The notes under the pieces: generated by a model
Told to the model about the DNA's origin: nothing
The model's input: the letters and a program-made list of their open reading frames with translations, nothing else
Databases searched by the model: none
Shown: positions 1 through 7,362 of the stretch, piece after piece
Numbering within the stretch: position 1 is the first letter of the stretch
How the letters are laid out: each line of letters begins with the position of its first letter
Source: Vulcanimicrobiia bacterium
GTDB lineage: Bacteria; Eremiobacterota; Eremiobacteria; Baltobacterales; Baltobacteraceae
DNA length: 8,624 nt
NCBI GenBank assembly: GCA_024281135.1
Contig: JAMXLG010000322.1
Span: forward strand, 1-8,624
Reading direction: 5' to 3'
Position numbers and translations under genes: made by a program

Positions 1-3000
1 TATTGAGTAGTCCTTGGGTCGAATTGTTGAAATACGGATTGGTGATCGGCGTTCCCGGTGTCGGCAACGCTGCGCAGGCAGCCGGTGCCGCAACACCCGG
101 GCTTGGGTTGCCCGCAGCGTCGGCGCCACCGGAGCAGTAGAACGGCGAACCGCCGCCGCCCTTTGTCAACACGTTATAATTCGCAATGGCTTGGTTTACC
201 GCGTTCAATTGATTGTTACCGAACCAGTTCTGGTATTGAACGCGCGCGAACGTATAGGTGATGGCTAGCTGCGTCGAGAGACCGTCTTTTGCAAAGTCGC
301 CCTTGGTAAAGGCGAACTCTGCACCTTCGGAACGGAAGTTGCCGACAGGCGCTTGCGTGACGAAGTTCGGACCGAGGTACGATTGCTCTTGATAGCCATA
401 TGTCCAGTTGTAGAACGGGGTGAGCTTCACGCTCATATCCGTTCCTCGAAGATGGTGCTCCCACGAGATATCGGCTTGCGTGGCACTCATCGCTGGGATG
501 GGATGGAACGGCGAGGTGAAGCCTAGTGGCAATGTAGCGTTCCAAGTATTCAACGAATTACCTGAGATGTTCAGGTACTGTACCGATGCCGAGATTGGCG
601 GCTGCGTGAAGCGTCCGATCGATGCGCGAAACACGGTATCAGGTGACTCCGTGTAGGTCATTGAGATACGCGGAGAGAGGTCTGCGATCGTGTACTGCGA
701 GGGCGACGTGGCCGAGAACGACGGATGCGCATACCCCGCCGGGATGCCGGCCGGATAGTTGTCGGACTTCGGTAACGGCGTTCCCGCCGCGCACGACGGC
801 GTGTAGATCACCGGCGCGGGCGGAGGCTGCCCCGGCAACAGTGCCTTGGTGAGTACTGCTCCCGACGAATTCGTGCAAACGCTGCTCGATACGATTTGCG
901 CGTAGAAATCCGTTGCAATGCCTGGATTTGCTACGAGATCGTACTCGTAGTTTTCATAGCGAAGTTGCCCGTTGATGAGGAAACGATCGCTGGGACGCCA
1001 TTGATCGCTCAGAGCGACAAACGTGAACTTCGGTTTGACGGTATTGTACGTACCGCTCGCGTTGCCGTTCCACAGCGTGGCCCATTGCGCACCGGCTAAT
1101 GCCGCAGGACTTCCCGCAGGAGGTGCGCCGGTTGGGTTAGCTGGGGTTGCATTCGTGGGGCCGGCAACTGAGCTGCTTTGATATGAGCCGCCAGGCGCGC
1201 AGTTGGACGTAAATCCCGACTTGTTTACGGCAAGCTGACCGGTTGTGGGATCCCAGCACGAAAACGTGCCGCCACTCTCGCTAATGAGACCGATCGGTGA
1301 GGCGCCGGTGGTGAAGCCGGTATTGTTGAAGCGCACGACGTTCGCTTGCGTGTAATTCGCCGTCAACTGCAACAGATGCTTGCTGTTAATCTGGTCGACC
1401 AGCTCGATCTGTCCGCCGCCGGTATGGGTGATCAGGTCGTAATTCGCGGCGATTGCGCCCGCGCCGGGACACGGACCTACGCAGCCCAAGACGTATGTTT
1501 GCAAGGAATTTTGGGCACCCGATTGGGTCCAGTCTGAGAAGAACGTGTACCCGAAGATGCGCGCAAACGCATTGCTCGAGAACTGGTGCGTGTACTGCAG
1601 TTTGATGATGCCCGTGTTATTGAAGATGCCGTCGCGATTATCTGCAGGAATTTCGGCATTGGGCTGACGGTTTGGATTACTATCCGGCTGGAAGTAGTTC
1701 TGTGTCGTCAGTCCCGCGATCGGCGTTCCGAACGGTGCGTTGTACACGACCGCGTCGACATACGCGGGGAAGTTGCTATTCGGCGTCGGCGTACATGCAG
1801 CGCCGTTTAATTGGGTGCTTGTCTGCGGGTTGCAGTACTGGCTCCCAAACATGGTGAGTGTGGAAATTCCGTATCCGCCGATGTCGTTGAACGAGCTATA
1901 GTACTGCGTGTTCAGCATCGACGAGCTACCGAGAAGTTGGATGTCATCCGACGTCCCGTTCTTTTGAGGGATACGGAAGTGGAAGTTCGCGACGTTTTCG
2001 CGGTTGGCGATTTGCGCAACGTTGATCCCGTTCGGCACCACGATTCCGGGGTAAGGAATGTAACAATTCGGCTGAACGGCGCCGGTTGTTCCGCTAATAA
2101 GATCGGCTTGATAGTACGTTGCCGGACCTACCGCCGGTAGCACTCCGCCGCCCCAGAGCGGGTTTGGATCCAACGTTGTTCCAGGCGTACATGAATCGGC
2201 AATAGAGGGTATTCCGGATCCAAACGTGCCTCTTGCGACGTTGCTCTGACCGGTATAAACGCCGTTCGGATCGTTTGTCCAGGTACCGCCGTTGTCATTG
2301 TTTAGCGGACGGAAACCTTGGTTGTATCCGCTCAAGCCGACATAGTAGCTGAAGCGGCGATCCGGCGTCGCGCCGCCCGCCTCAACTTTCGCTTGGTGGT
2401 AGTACGTCGGTGCGCCGACGCCACCGGAGAGATCGAGATACCCAGGATACGTACCGGTCTTGAAGACCTGGTTGATGAATCCCGAAGTACCCGAAGAAGC
2501 CGACGACGACGGACCGCCGCCGGTGTAGACTTGCAGCTCTTGCAATCCGAGGTTCGACTCGGTCGAAGAGTTGTAATTGTCGAACGCGCGGTTTACCGGA
2601 ATACCGTCATACTCGAATCCGGTAAAGAACGACTGCGAACCGCGCACGTATGTTGATTGGTTCCAGCCCATGCCCCCCGCAGGGACGAGTGCGCCGGGAA
2701 CCGACGAAATAGCCGAGTAGGCACTGTTCAAGTTACCACCGCCGCCGAGGGCACTCGACGTGGTGATTGCTTGAGAGTTGACACTGTAGATATCCGAACC
2801 GACGCCTGACTTCACCAAATTGCCGGCAGAGGTTGCCGACACTTTGGCAATCGTTTTCAGTGCCTTCTGTAAGCGGAAGGACAGCGTCAGTTGGTTGTCT
2901 GCGAAAACGGTAACGCCCGCGTATGAAAGCGGGGTGTATCCGTCCTTTTCGATCGACACCGTATATGTATCCGGTGCCAAGGAAAGGAAGTTGAACTTTC

Positions 3001-3202
3001 CTCCTGCGTCCGTTGTTGAGGACGCACTTTGTGAAGCCGAGACGATTCTAACAGCCGCCCCGGCGACAGGAGCTCCCGATTCATCCGTCACTGTGCCGGT
3101 GATGCCACCGGTCGTGCCCGCCAGTGCCCATGTTCCCTGGCTTGCAAAAACGATGGTCAACATCAGCGCTAGTAAAGGATGCCGGAACGCGTATCGCTTC
3201 AT
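1..3202 (-). CDS. TonB-dependent outer-membrane receptor with N-terminal carboxypeptidase-regulatory-like domain (C-terminus cut off by window edge)
   Basis: The minus-strand frame is open from an ATG at 3202 to the left edge (1067 codons, no stop), so the C-terminal strands are missing. Residues 1-28 form a signal peptide: basic MKRYAFRH, a hydrophobic core, and a likely cut after ALA28. Residues 33-112 match a carboxypeptidase-regulatory-like beta-sandwich (GITGTVTDESGAPVAGA, later GKFNF and DTYTV). Residues about 150-250 are the plug, with YVRGS at 185-189, YDGIPVNR at 198-205 and LQELQVYTG at 220-228. The rest is rich in Tyr, Asn, Gly and alternating hydrophobic stretches, as in a 22-strand barrel. 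The family imports large or scarce substrates using TonB energy; nothing visible identifies the substrate. AGAGGA at 3212-3217 sits 9 bases before the ATG and supports this start. The barrel carries twelve cysteines in six local pairs. Family and outer-membrane location are secure; ligand is unknown. Confidence 0.94.
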   Translation of the reverse strand, partial: MKRYAFRHPLLALMLTIVFASQGTWALAGTTGGITGTVTDESGAPVAGAAVRIVSASQSASSTTDAGGKFNFLSLAPDTYTVSIEKDGYTPLSYAGVTVFADNQLTLSFRLQKALKTIAKVSATSAGNLVKSGVGSDIYSVNSQAITTSSALGGGGNLNSAYSAISSVPGALVPAGGMGWNQSTYVRGSQSFFTGFEYDGIPVNRAFDNYNSSTESNLGLQELQVYTGGGPSSSASSGTSGFINQVFKTGTYPGYLDLSGGVGAPTYYHQAKVEAGGATPDRRFSYYVGLSGYNQGFRPLNNDNGGTWTNDPNGVYTGQSNVARGTFGSGIPSIADSCTPGTTLDPNPLWGGGVLPAVGPATYYQADLISGTTGAVQPNCYIPYPGIVVPNGINVAQIANRENVANFHFRIPQKNGTSDDIQLLGSSSMLNTQYYSSFNDIGGYGISTLTMFGSQYCNPQTSTQLNGAACTPTPNSNFPAYVDAVVYNAPFGTPIAGLTTQNYFQPDSNPNRQPNAEIPADNRDGIFNNTGIIKLQYTHQFSSNAFARIFGYTFFSDWTQSGAQNSLQTYVLGCVGPCPGAGAIAANYDLITHTGGGQIELVDQINSKHLLQLTANYTQANVVRFNNTGFTTGASPIGLISESGGTFSCWDPTTGQLAVNKSGFTSNCAPGGSYQSSSVAGPTNATPANPTGAPPAGSPAALAGAQWATLWNGNASGTYNTVKPKFTFVALSDQWRPSDRFLINGQLRYENYEYDLVANPGIATDFYAQIVSSSVCTNSSGAVLTKALLPGQPPPAPVIYTPSCAAGTPLPKSDNYPAGIPAGYAHPSFSATSPSQYTIADLSPRISMTYTESPDTVFRASIGRFTQPPISASVQYLNISGNSLNTWNATLPLGFTSPFHPIPAMSATQADISWEHHLRGTDMSVKLTPFYNWTYGYQEQSYLGPNFVTQAPVGNFRSEGAEFAFTKGDFAKDGLSTQLAITYTFARVQYQNWFGNNQLNAVNQAIANYNVLTKGGGGSPFYCSGGADAAGNPSPGVAAPAACAALPTPGTPITNPYFNNSTQGLLN

Positions 3203-3300
3203 GCGTTGGGATCCTCTCAAGTGAAGTGTGAGTGACAAAGCCGACACCCGTCGGCTCACAGACGGACTCCACGCAAGAGCGGGAAGCAACCTTTCCTATC
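3203..3300 (-). promoter_or_regulatory. Structured 5' leader of the receptor gene
   Basis: Read on the minus strand, the 98 bases before the receptor ATG contain nested inverted repeats. TGTGAG (3260-3255) pairs with CTCACA (3232-3227), and inside it CCGAC pairs with GTCGG around a GGGT loop; the small stem can instead form as GCCGAC/GTCGGC (3255-3250 with 3245-3240). An alternative stem CCGTC/GACGG (3265-3261 with 3252-3248) uses the same bases, so the two folds exclude one another. The ribosome-binding site AGAGGA lies just downstream. A weak -10-like TAAGAT is at 3303-3298, without a convincing -35. I do not recognise any known riboswitch class here. The pairing is seen directly; a regulatory role is inference. 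Confidence 0.4.
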
Positions 3301-3319
3301 TTATGAAAACGACGGATAG

Positions 3320-3346
3320 TTGGCACCGTTAATTTTAATTTATAAC
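3320..3346 (+). promoter_or_regulatory. Possible promoter of the regulator operon, in an A/T-only tract
   Basis: TTGGCA (3320-3325, one mismatch to the -35 consensus) precedes TATAAC (3341-3346, one mismatch to the -10 consensus). The spacer is 15 bases, shorter than the usual 17. Bases 3329-3345 are 17 consecutive A/T in a GC-rich surrounding, which is typical of promoter cores and could serve both divergent genes. The phylum's promoter consensus is uncertain, so this is a weak call. Confidence 0.28.
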
Positions 3347-3417
3347 GCGGCGCGCTAAGATACGCGATGTGATCATAATTTCACGGCTTTTTTGAAACCT
3401 AGCGTTACTTTTCCGCG

Positions 3418-3431
3418 GTAATGTTCATTAC
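3418..3431. promoter_or_regulatory. Perfect inverted repeat GTAATG-TT-CATTAC, possible operator
   Basis: A 6+6 base perfect inverted repeat with a 2-base centre lies 11 bases before the ATG of the first regulator gene, immediately upstream of its AGGTG ribosome-binding motif (3434-3438). The size and symmetry suit a dimeric DNA-binding protein, and autoregulation by one of the downstream HTH proteins is possible. In RNA it could only form a short AT-rich hairpin. The symmetry is seen; the function is inferred. Confidence 0.4.
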
Positions 3432-3442
3432 ATAGGTGCCAC

Positions 3443-5218
3443 ATGGTGTTGACACTCGACCTTCCAACCACTGAAAGGTACGTTCGCGCGATGCTTCGGC
3501 GCGCACGCAATCTCGAGCGGCTGTCGATGTTGCCGGTCGTCACGCCGCTGTGCGCCGCGCTCGACGAGGAGCATCCGATCGCGATGGTGCGCATGCTTGC
3601 TGAGATGTCGTTTGGTCCTAATCCAGGCGACCGCCAGTTATATGAGCTCGTGCGCGCCTGTGACCTCGACGCAACGATGACGCAAGATGGACTCTCGAAG
3701 CAATACGGTCTCTCCCGGCGTCAGTTCTTCCGTAGGCGCGCGCTGGCCGTACGTTCGATCGCCCATCGCGTGCGCGAGCTTCTACGGGGCGTCGATGTTT
3801 CCGCGCAACCCGCGCGTGGAGCGGATGTCCTGGTCGAAAATGCGATCTCCGAAACGGAGCCGGAAACAGTGTTGCGGCTCTATCCGGTTCTCGATACGCA
3901 AACGAAGCAGCGCCACACCGCTGCCCTCTTCCGCGCACGGCTGGATTCCGGTGAATACATCGCGCTTGCTAGCGCCATGGACGCGCCGCAAGAGCATCGC
4001 GCGGTTGCGTTAGCACTTGCTGCGCAATCGCAAACGATCGCCGGCGAAGAAAGTGAATCTACCGCAACGCTATCCGAATTGCGCACGATGGGTCATGCAA
4101 GCGACGATGGCGAGGTCCGTTTCGAACTCGAGTTTCACAACTTTATACGCGCGCGTATTCGAGGCTACGTCCATGGTATGCGCAGCGCGGCCGAGCGCAT
4201 GCGGCGACTTGCCCCTTCGCGTTCTCGCTTCTCGTCGCGTGCCGAACGTGCCATGGTCGAAACGGAGCTGAGCGAAGGACGGATTGAGGACGCGCGCCGC
4301 GATGCTACCGCACTCGAGTCGATCGCGCTTCAGGCCAGCGACCTTCGCAGCGTCGCATGGTGCAGGATGTTTGACGCATTGCTCGGCCTGCGTACGGGCT
4401 CGGTCGAAGATGCGCAGACGTCGGCCTTACTCGCCGATGCAGCGCTCTCGCACGTTCATCCCGACGCCTCAATCGCCCGCGCGATAACGGGTGAAATTTC
4501 GTTACATACCCATCGCCCGTGGTCGGCGCAAGATATTATGGCTGCCCGCCCTCGCTTCGCGTGGGATCGTACGCTGATTCTCGTCTGGGTAGCGCGTCAT
4601 CTCCTCGACGAAGGCGAGATCGCTCGGGCGGAAGCGATGGCCGAAGAGGCGCTGACGATCGCATCGGTTCGTGAATATAACGCCGTAGCCGGCCTCGCTG
4701 CAGCGACACTCGGCGCGGCACTTGACGCGCGGGGCACGACCGACGCCGCGCAACGCTGGTATCGTCACGCGCTCTCGGTTTCTGCCGCGAACGGAAACGT
4801 ACTCGACGCGATGCACATGTTCGCAATCCCAGGTCTCGCGCAACGCGAGTTCGGTCCGTTCGAAGACCTGCGCATGGTGGCAGCGGCGCTTGCCGAGCGC
4901 ATCGACATCGGCTATCCGCTCGAAGTGGGCGGCGTACCGGGTTCGGATCCCGCGCTCTGCACGTACCTCGAAGCGTTGTTGCGCTTCGCACGCGGAGAGG
5001 GACTCAGCATCTTGATGGCGGCGACTGCCGCGTTCAAGCAATCCGTACCGCGACGGTTCGCGCAATTCGTGCGCAATGCCGCCGACATCACTGCGGTCAT
5101 CTTGCTCGGCAGCACTATGGTGCTTCCGCAAAGCGAACGCACCGAGTTCGCGCATCAACTGCGCGTCGCGCTCCAGCTCTCAGGTATCACCGAGCCGTCA
5201 ATGCCGATCGCGAGATGA
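3443..5218 (+). CDS. Putative transcriptional regulator: N-terminal HTH followed by TPR-like helical repeats
   Basis: This 591-residue, probably cytoplasmic protein has no signal peptide or membrane segment. Residues about 80-112 look like a helix-turn-helix: QDGLSKQYGLSRRQFFRRRA, then RSIAHRVREL. The very basic RRQFFRRR helix could be the recognition helix, as in sigma region 4-like or LuxR-like folds. Residues about 130-580 are almost entirely Ala/Arg/Glu/Leu-rich amphipathic helices, with TPR-like units most visible around ARAEAMAEEALTIA and AAQRWYRHALSVSA, recalling the sensor part of MalT/BTAD-type regulators. I see no nucleotide-binding P-loop. ATG 3443 is preceded by AGGTG at only 4 bases; TTG at 3449 would have better spacing. 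The gene overlaps the next regulator by ATGA, so the two are probably translationally coupled and act together. I recognise no named gene. CDS is certain; the regulator role is probable; target unknown. Confidence 0.82.
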   Translation: MVLTLDLPTTERYVRAMLRRARNLERLSMLPVVTPLCAALDEEHPIAMVRMLAEMSFGPNPGDRQLYELVRACDLDATMTQDGLSKQYGLSRRQFFRRRALAVRSIAHRVRELLRGVDVSAQPARGADVLVENAISETEPETVLRLYPVLDTQTKQRHTAALFRARLDSGEYIALASAMDAPQEHRAVALALAAQSQTIAGEESESTATLSELRTMGHASDDGEVRFELEFHNFIRARIRGYVHGMRSAAERMRRLAPSRSRFSSRAERAMVETELSEGRIEDARRDATALESIALQASDLRSVAWCRMFDALLGLRTGSVEDAQTSALLADAALSHVHPDASIARAITGEISLHTHRPWSAQDIMAARPRFAWDRTLILVWVARHLLDEGEIARAEAMAEEALTIASVREYNAVAGLAAATLGAALDARGTTDAAQRWYRHALSVSAANGNVLDAMHMFAIPGLAQREFGPFEDLRMVAAALAERIDIGYPLEVGGVPGSDPALCTYLEALLRFARGEGLSILMAATAAFKQSVPRRFAQFVRNAADITAVILLGSTMVLPQSERTEFAHQLRVALQLSGITEPSMPIAR

Positions 5219-6537
5219 GCGGCGACACTTCGGAAGCCTATCGGATGGGCGCCGCGATGCACTACGCGTTCGGTTCGTTCACCTACGACGCGAAACGCGG
5301 GAAGTTGCAGTGTTACGGCGTTGACATTCCACTCAAACCAAAGACGGCCGCGCTCCTGCACTACTTTTTGCAACATCCCCATCGTGTCATCACGAAATCC
5401 GAACTCCTTGATACCCTTTGGCGCGATGAAGACGTCATTGAAGCGAATCTTGCGCAGCACGTTTTTCTTCTGCGCCAAGCGTTCACGACGTATTCGCCCG
5501 GGGAGACGTTCATCGCTACGACTTCACGCCAAGGGTACCGTTTCGTGGCCCCGGTTCAGACCGCTACGCGTAAAGCGCCGGCACGCGGTCCGTCGTGGAA
5601 GTCGTACGTCGAAGGCCGCTTTCACACCGAAGAGCGCACGGCCGAGTCTCTGCGGCGAGCTGTTGCTGCATTCGAACGCACTCTCGGTGACGACGCGATG
5701 CACGCAGCAGCGTGCGCGGGAATTGCTGAGGCGAGCGTACTCGCCGCAGAATATCTGTTCACGGAACCTGCGCCCGCCTTCGACCGTGCGCGCGCGATGG
5801 CGCAGCAAGCAATCGTACTCGACCCCGACAACGTCGAGGCGCATAGTGCGCTCGGTGACGTTCATCTTTTTGCGGACTGGGATTTCGTCGCGGCCTACGA
5901 AGCACTAGAACGCGCGACGTGGCTCGATCCCGCAAACTCATCGAGCCGGCTGTATAAAGCGTGGTTCTTGGGAATCGTCGGAAACTACGAAGCCGCGAGT
6001 TCTGAAATCGAATCGGTCCTCGCGCGCGAGCCGTTTTCACTGCGAGCGATGACGACCTTGGCCGCCGTTGCAATGCTTCACGAAGACTTCACGACCTTGA
6101 TCGACATGTCCGAAGCCGTGCTTTCGCTCGACCCGTCGCACGGCCTCATGCGCTACTATCTCATGACGGGGCTTGTGCTTTCGGGCCGTTATCGTGAAGC
6201 AATCAACGTCTACGAGTCGGCACACGGTGATCCGTACCGGCAACAGACCGCCGCGATCGCAGCATTTGCCGCCGCGCGATCCGGGGAGCGCGAATGCGCC
6301 AATCGACTCATCGCGGAATTAGAAGACCAGCAGCGATGGGCATATGCCTCACCGGTGAACCTCGCTTTCGCCTTCGTAGGTCTGGGCGACTTTGACCGCG
6401 CGCGCGATCTTCTTCGTGCGGGCATCGAGCGCCGGGATCCGTGGAGCGTCTTTATTCTCCGGCATCCGGCGTTTCAAGAGATTCCACGCATCGACGAACT
6501 TCGGCACACGATCGGTCCGCGCAAGTCCCATCAATAA
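5215..6537 (+). CDS. Winged-helix (OmpR/CadC-type) transcriptional regulator with TPR repeats
   Basis: The 440-residue product starts with a trans_reg_C winged helix at residues about 17-114: FGSFTYDAKRGKL, then IPLKPKTAALLHYFL, then HRVITKSELLDTLW, then the recognition-helix region EANLAQHVFLLRQAF and the wing GYRFVAPV. There is no receiver domain and no membrane helix, unlike OmpR or CadC. From about residue 144 the protein is a TPR superhelix, with typical units ending LDPDNVEAHSALGD, LDPANSSSRLYKA, LSLDPSHGLMRYYLMTG and GLGDFDRARDLLRAGIE. The last 30 residues (HPAFQEIPRIDELRHTIG) resemble the C-terminal signature of many TPR regulators in Acidobacteriota-like genomes. TPRs probably sense a protein or ligand and control DNA binding. 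The ATG at 5215 overlaps the previous stop but has no clear Shine-Dalgarno; an ATG at 5245 (residue 11) has GGAAG 8 bases upstream and may be the true start. Either keeps the winged helix intact. Confidence 0.92.
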   Translation: MSGDTSEAYRMGAAMHYAFGSFTYDAKRGKLQCYGVDIPLKPKTAALLHYFLQHPHRVITKSELLDTLWRDEDVIEANLAQHVFLLRQAFTTYSPGETFIATTSRQGYRFVAPVQTATRKAPARGPSWKSYVEGRFHTEERTAESLRRAVAAFERTLGDDAMHAAACAGIAEASVLAAEYLFTEPAPAFDRARAMAQQAIVLDPDNVEAHSALGDVHLFADWDFVAAYEALERATWLDPANSSSRLYKAWFLGIVGNYEAASSEIESVLAREPFSLRAMTTLAAVAMLHEDFTTLIDMSEAVLSLDPSHGLMRYYLMTGLVLSGRYREAINVYESAHGDPYRQQTAAIAAFAAARSGERECANRLIAELEDQQRWAYASPVNLAFAFVGLGDFDRARDLLRAGIERRDPWSVFILRHPAFQEIPRIDELRHTIGPRKSHQ

Positions 6538-6553
6538 TTATTATCGCTGCCAA

Positions 6554-6628
6554 CGTTTGCACAAACGAACGGTAACGAAGACCCGTGGATACAACGCTGC
6601 ACCATCGACTTGATAGCCCTCGGTCGAT
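6554..6628. repeat. Two short inverted repeats downstream of the regulator operon
   Basis: CGTTTG-CA-CAAACG at 6554-6567 is a perfect palindrome with a 2-base centre. ATCGAC (6604-6609) and GTCGAT (6623-6628) form a second perfect 6-base stem with a 13-base loop. Neither is followed by a T-run, so they are not terminators themselves; they may be mRNA 3'-end structures or chance. Confidence 0.25.
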
Positions 6629-6630
6629 AG

Positions 6631-6676
6631 AGAAGCGAGCACAGTCCTCCACAACCCGTGCTTGCTTCTTTGTTTT
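6631..6676 (+). terminator. Intrinsic terminator of the regulator operon
   Basis: AGAAGCGAGCAC (6631-6642) pairs with GTGCTTGCTTCT (6658-6669) in a 12-base stem with one G-U pair and a 15-base loop, followed by a T-rich tail (TTGTTTT, 6670-6676). It lies 94 bases after the stop of the 440-residue regulator and touches the last bases of the convergent tonB gene. Read on the other strand the hairpin also follows the tonB stop directly, but the tail there (TCTCTATC) is poor in T, so termination in that direction would be weaker. Confidence 0.65.
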
Positions 6677-7358
6677 AGTCGGGTTCGAAGATCGCGCGGA
6701 AAATATAGGTTCCGCCCATGGGACGGCAATTGACATAGTCGGGCGCATATTCCGAAGCTTGCGCGGCGTGTAGCGCCGCAGCATCCAGAGCCTGGTTTCC
6801 CGACGACTTCGAAATGACGGTAGAAACGACAGCTCCGGTGTCCGAAAGCGTGACGGCGACAAGCACCGTTCCGTAAATCTGGTCCTTCGCTGCGGCATCG
6901 GGATAGACCGGATCGACGGCCGCAATCACGTGCGCGGGAACATTCGGATTTGCGCACGCCGAACCTGAGCCGTTGCCGCGCGTACCCGAACCATTGCCCT
7001 GCGTCTTGCCGTTTGCGTGCGGTGCGCCGTTCTCCGTTCCGCGCGGCGGCGGAATATAACGGCGTTCGGTGCGCATTTTCGGATTCAGTGCGGTCGCCTT
7101 CGGCACGTTCAACCGCAACGGAGGCGCGGCTTTGGATTCGTGCGGCGTCGACGTCGGTCGAGGCGTTGCGACGGGCTTCGGCGTGGGACGCGGCGTCGGT
7201 TTAGGCGTTGCCTTCGCGATCGTCACGGCGTGCACGCGTGCAACGATCAACCGCTCCGGTTGCTCGACGCGCGGCGGCCGGTATGAAGCGACGATCGCGC
7301 CGATGATGAGGTGAACGAGCAGCGAGAACGCAAGACCCCAGAGGAAGATCTTACGCAC
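6675..7358 (-). CDS. tonB: TonB energy-transducing protein
   Basis: TonB anchors in the inner membrane, spans the periplasm and transmits ExbB-generated force to outer-membrane receptors. From a GTG at 7358 the product has 227 residues. Residues 4-24 are a single membrane helix containing S12-LLV-H16, the SxxxH pattern conserved in TonB. Residues 51-72 are a Pro/Lys/Arg spacer (TPKPTPRPTPKP), followed by a Gly/Asn-rich linker. Residues about 138-226 are the C-terminal TonB domain (DPVYPDAA, GTVLVAVTLSDTGAV, LDAAALHAA, EYAPDYVN). The frame stays open upstream to 7493, but that part lies inside exbB in another frame and does not look like protein, so the GTG 4 bases after the exbB stop is preferred; its Shine-Dalgarno is weak (AAGCGG). 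Tight spacing implies cotranscription and coupling with exbB. C135 and C211 flank the C-terminal domain and might form a periplasmic disulfide. Confidence 0.9.
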   Translation of the reverse strand: MRKIFLWGLAFSLLVHLIIGAIVASYRPPRVEQPERLIVARVHAVTIAKATPKPTPRPTPKPVATPRPTSTPHESKAAPPLRLNVPKATALNPKMRTERRYIPPPRGTENGAPHANGKTQGNGSGTRGNGSGSACANPNVPAHVIAAVDPVYPDAAAKDQIYGTVLVAVTLSDTGAVVSTVISKSSGNQALDAAALHAAQASEYAPDYVNCRPMGGTYIFRAIFEPD

Positions 7359-7362
7359 GTCG

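Noticed and set aside
2820..3224. 134-codon plus-strand frame over the receptor N-terminus
   Set aside because: It is antisense to the signal peptide and carboxypeptidase-regulatory-like domain, which are strongly supported on the minus strand.
3203..3300. Known riboswitch classes (cobalamin, c-di-GMP, TPP, SAM, glycine) in the receptor leader
   Set aside because: I looked for their conserved core motifs and found none; only a possible unclassified structured leader is claimed.
4502..5158. 218-codon minus-strand open frame within the first regulator gene
   Set aside because: Arg/Ala/His-rich translation typical of an antisense shadow; the plus strand has a continuous, coherent 591-residue protein.
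7143..7205. Tandem GC-rich repeat within tonB
   Set aside because: It encodes the Pro-Lys/Arg spacer normal for TonB and is explained by protein composition, not a mobile or CRISPR-like repeat.
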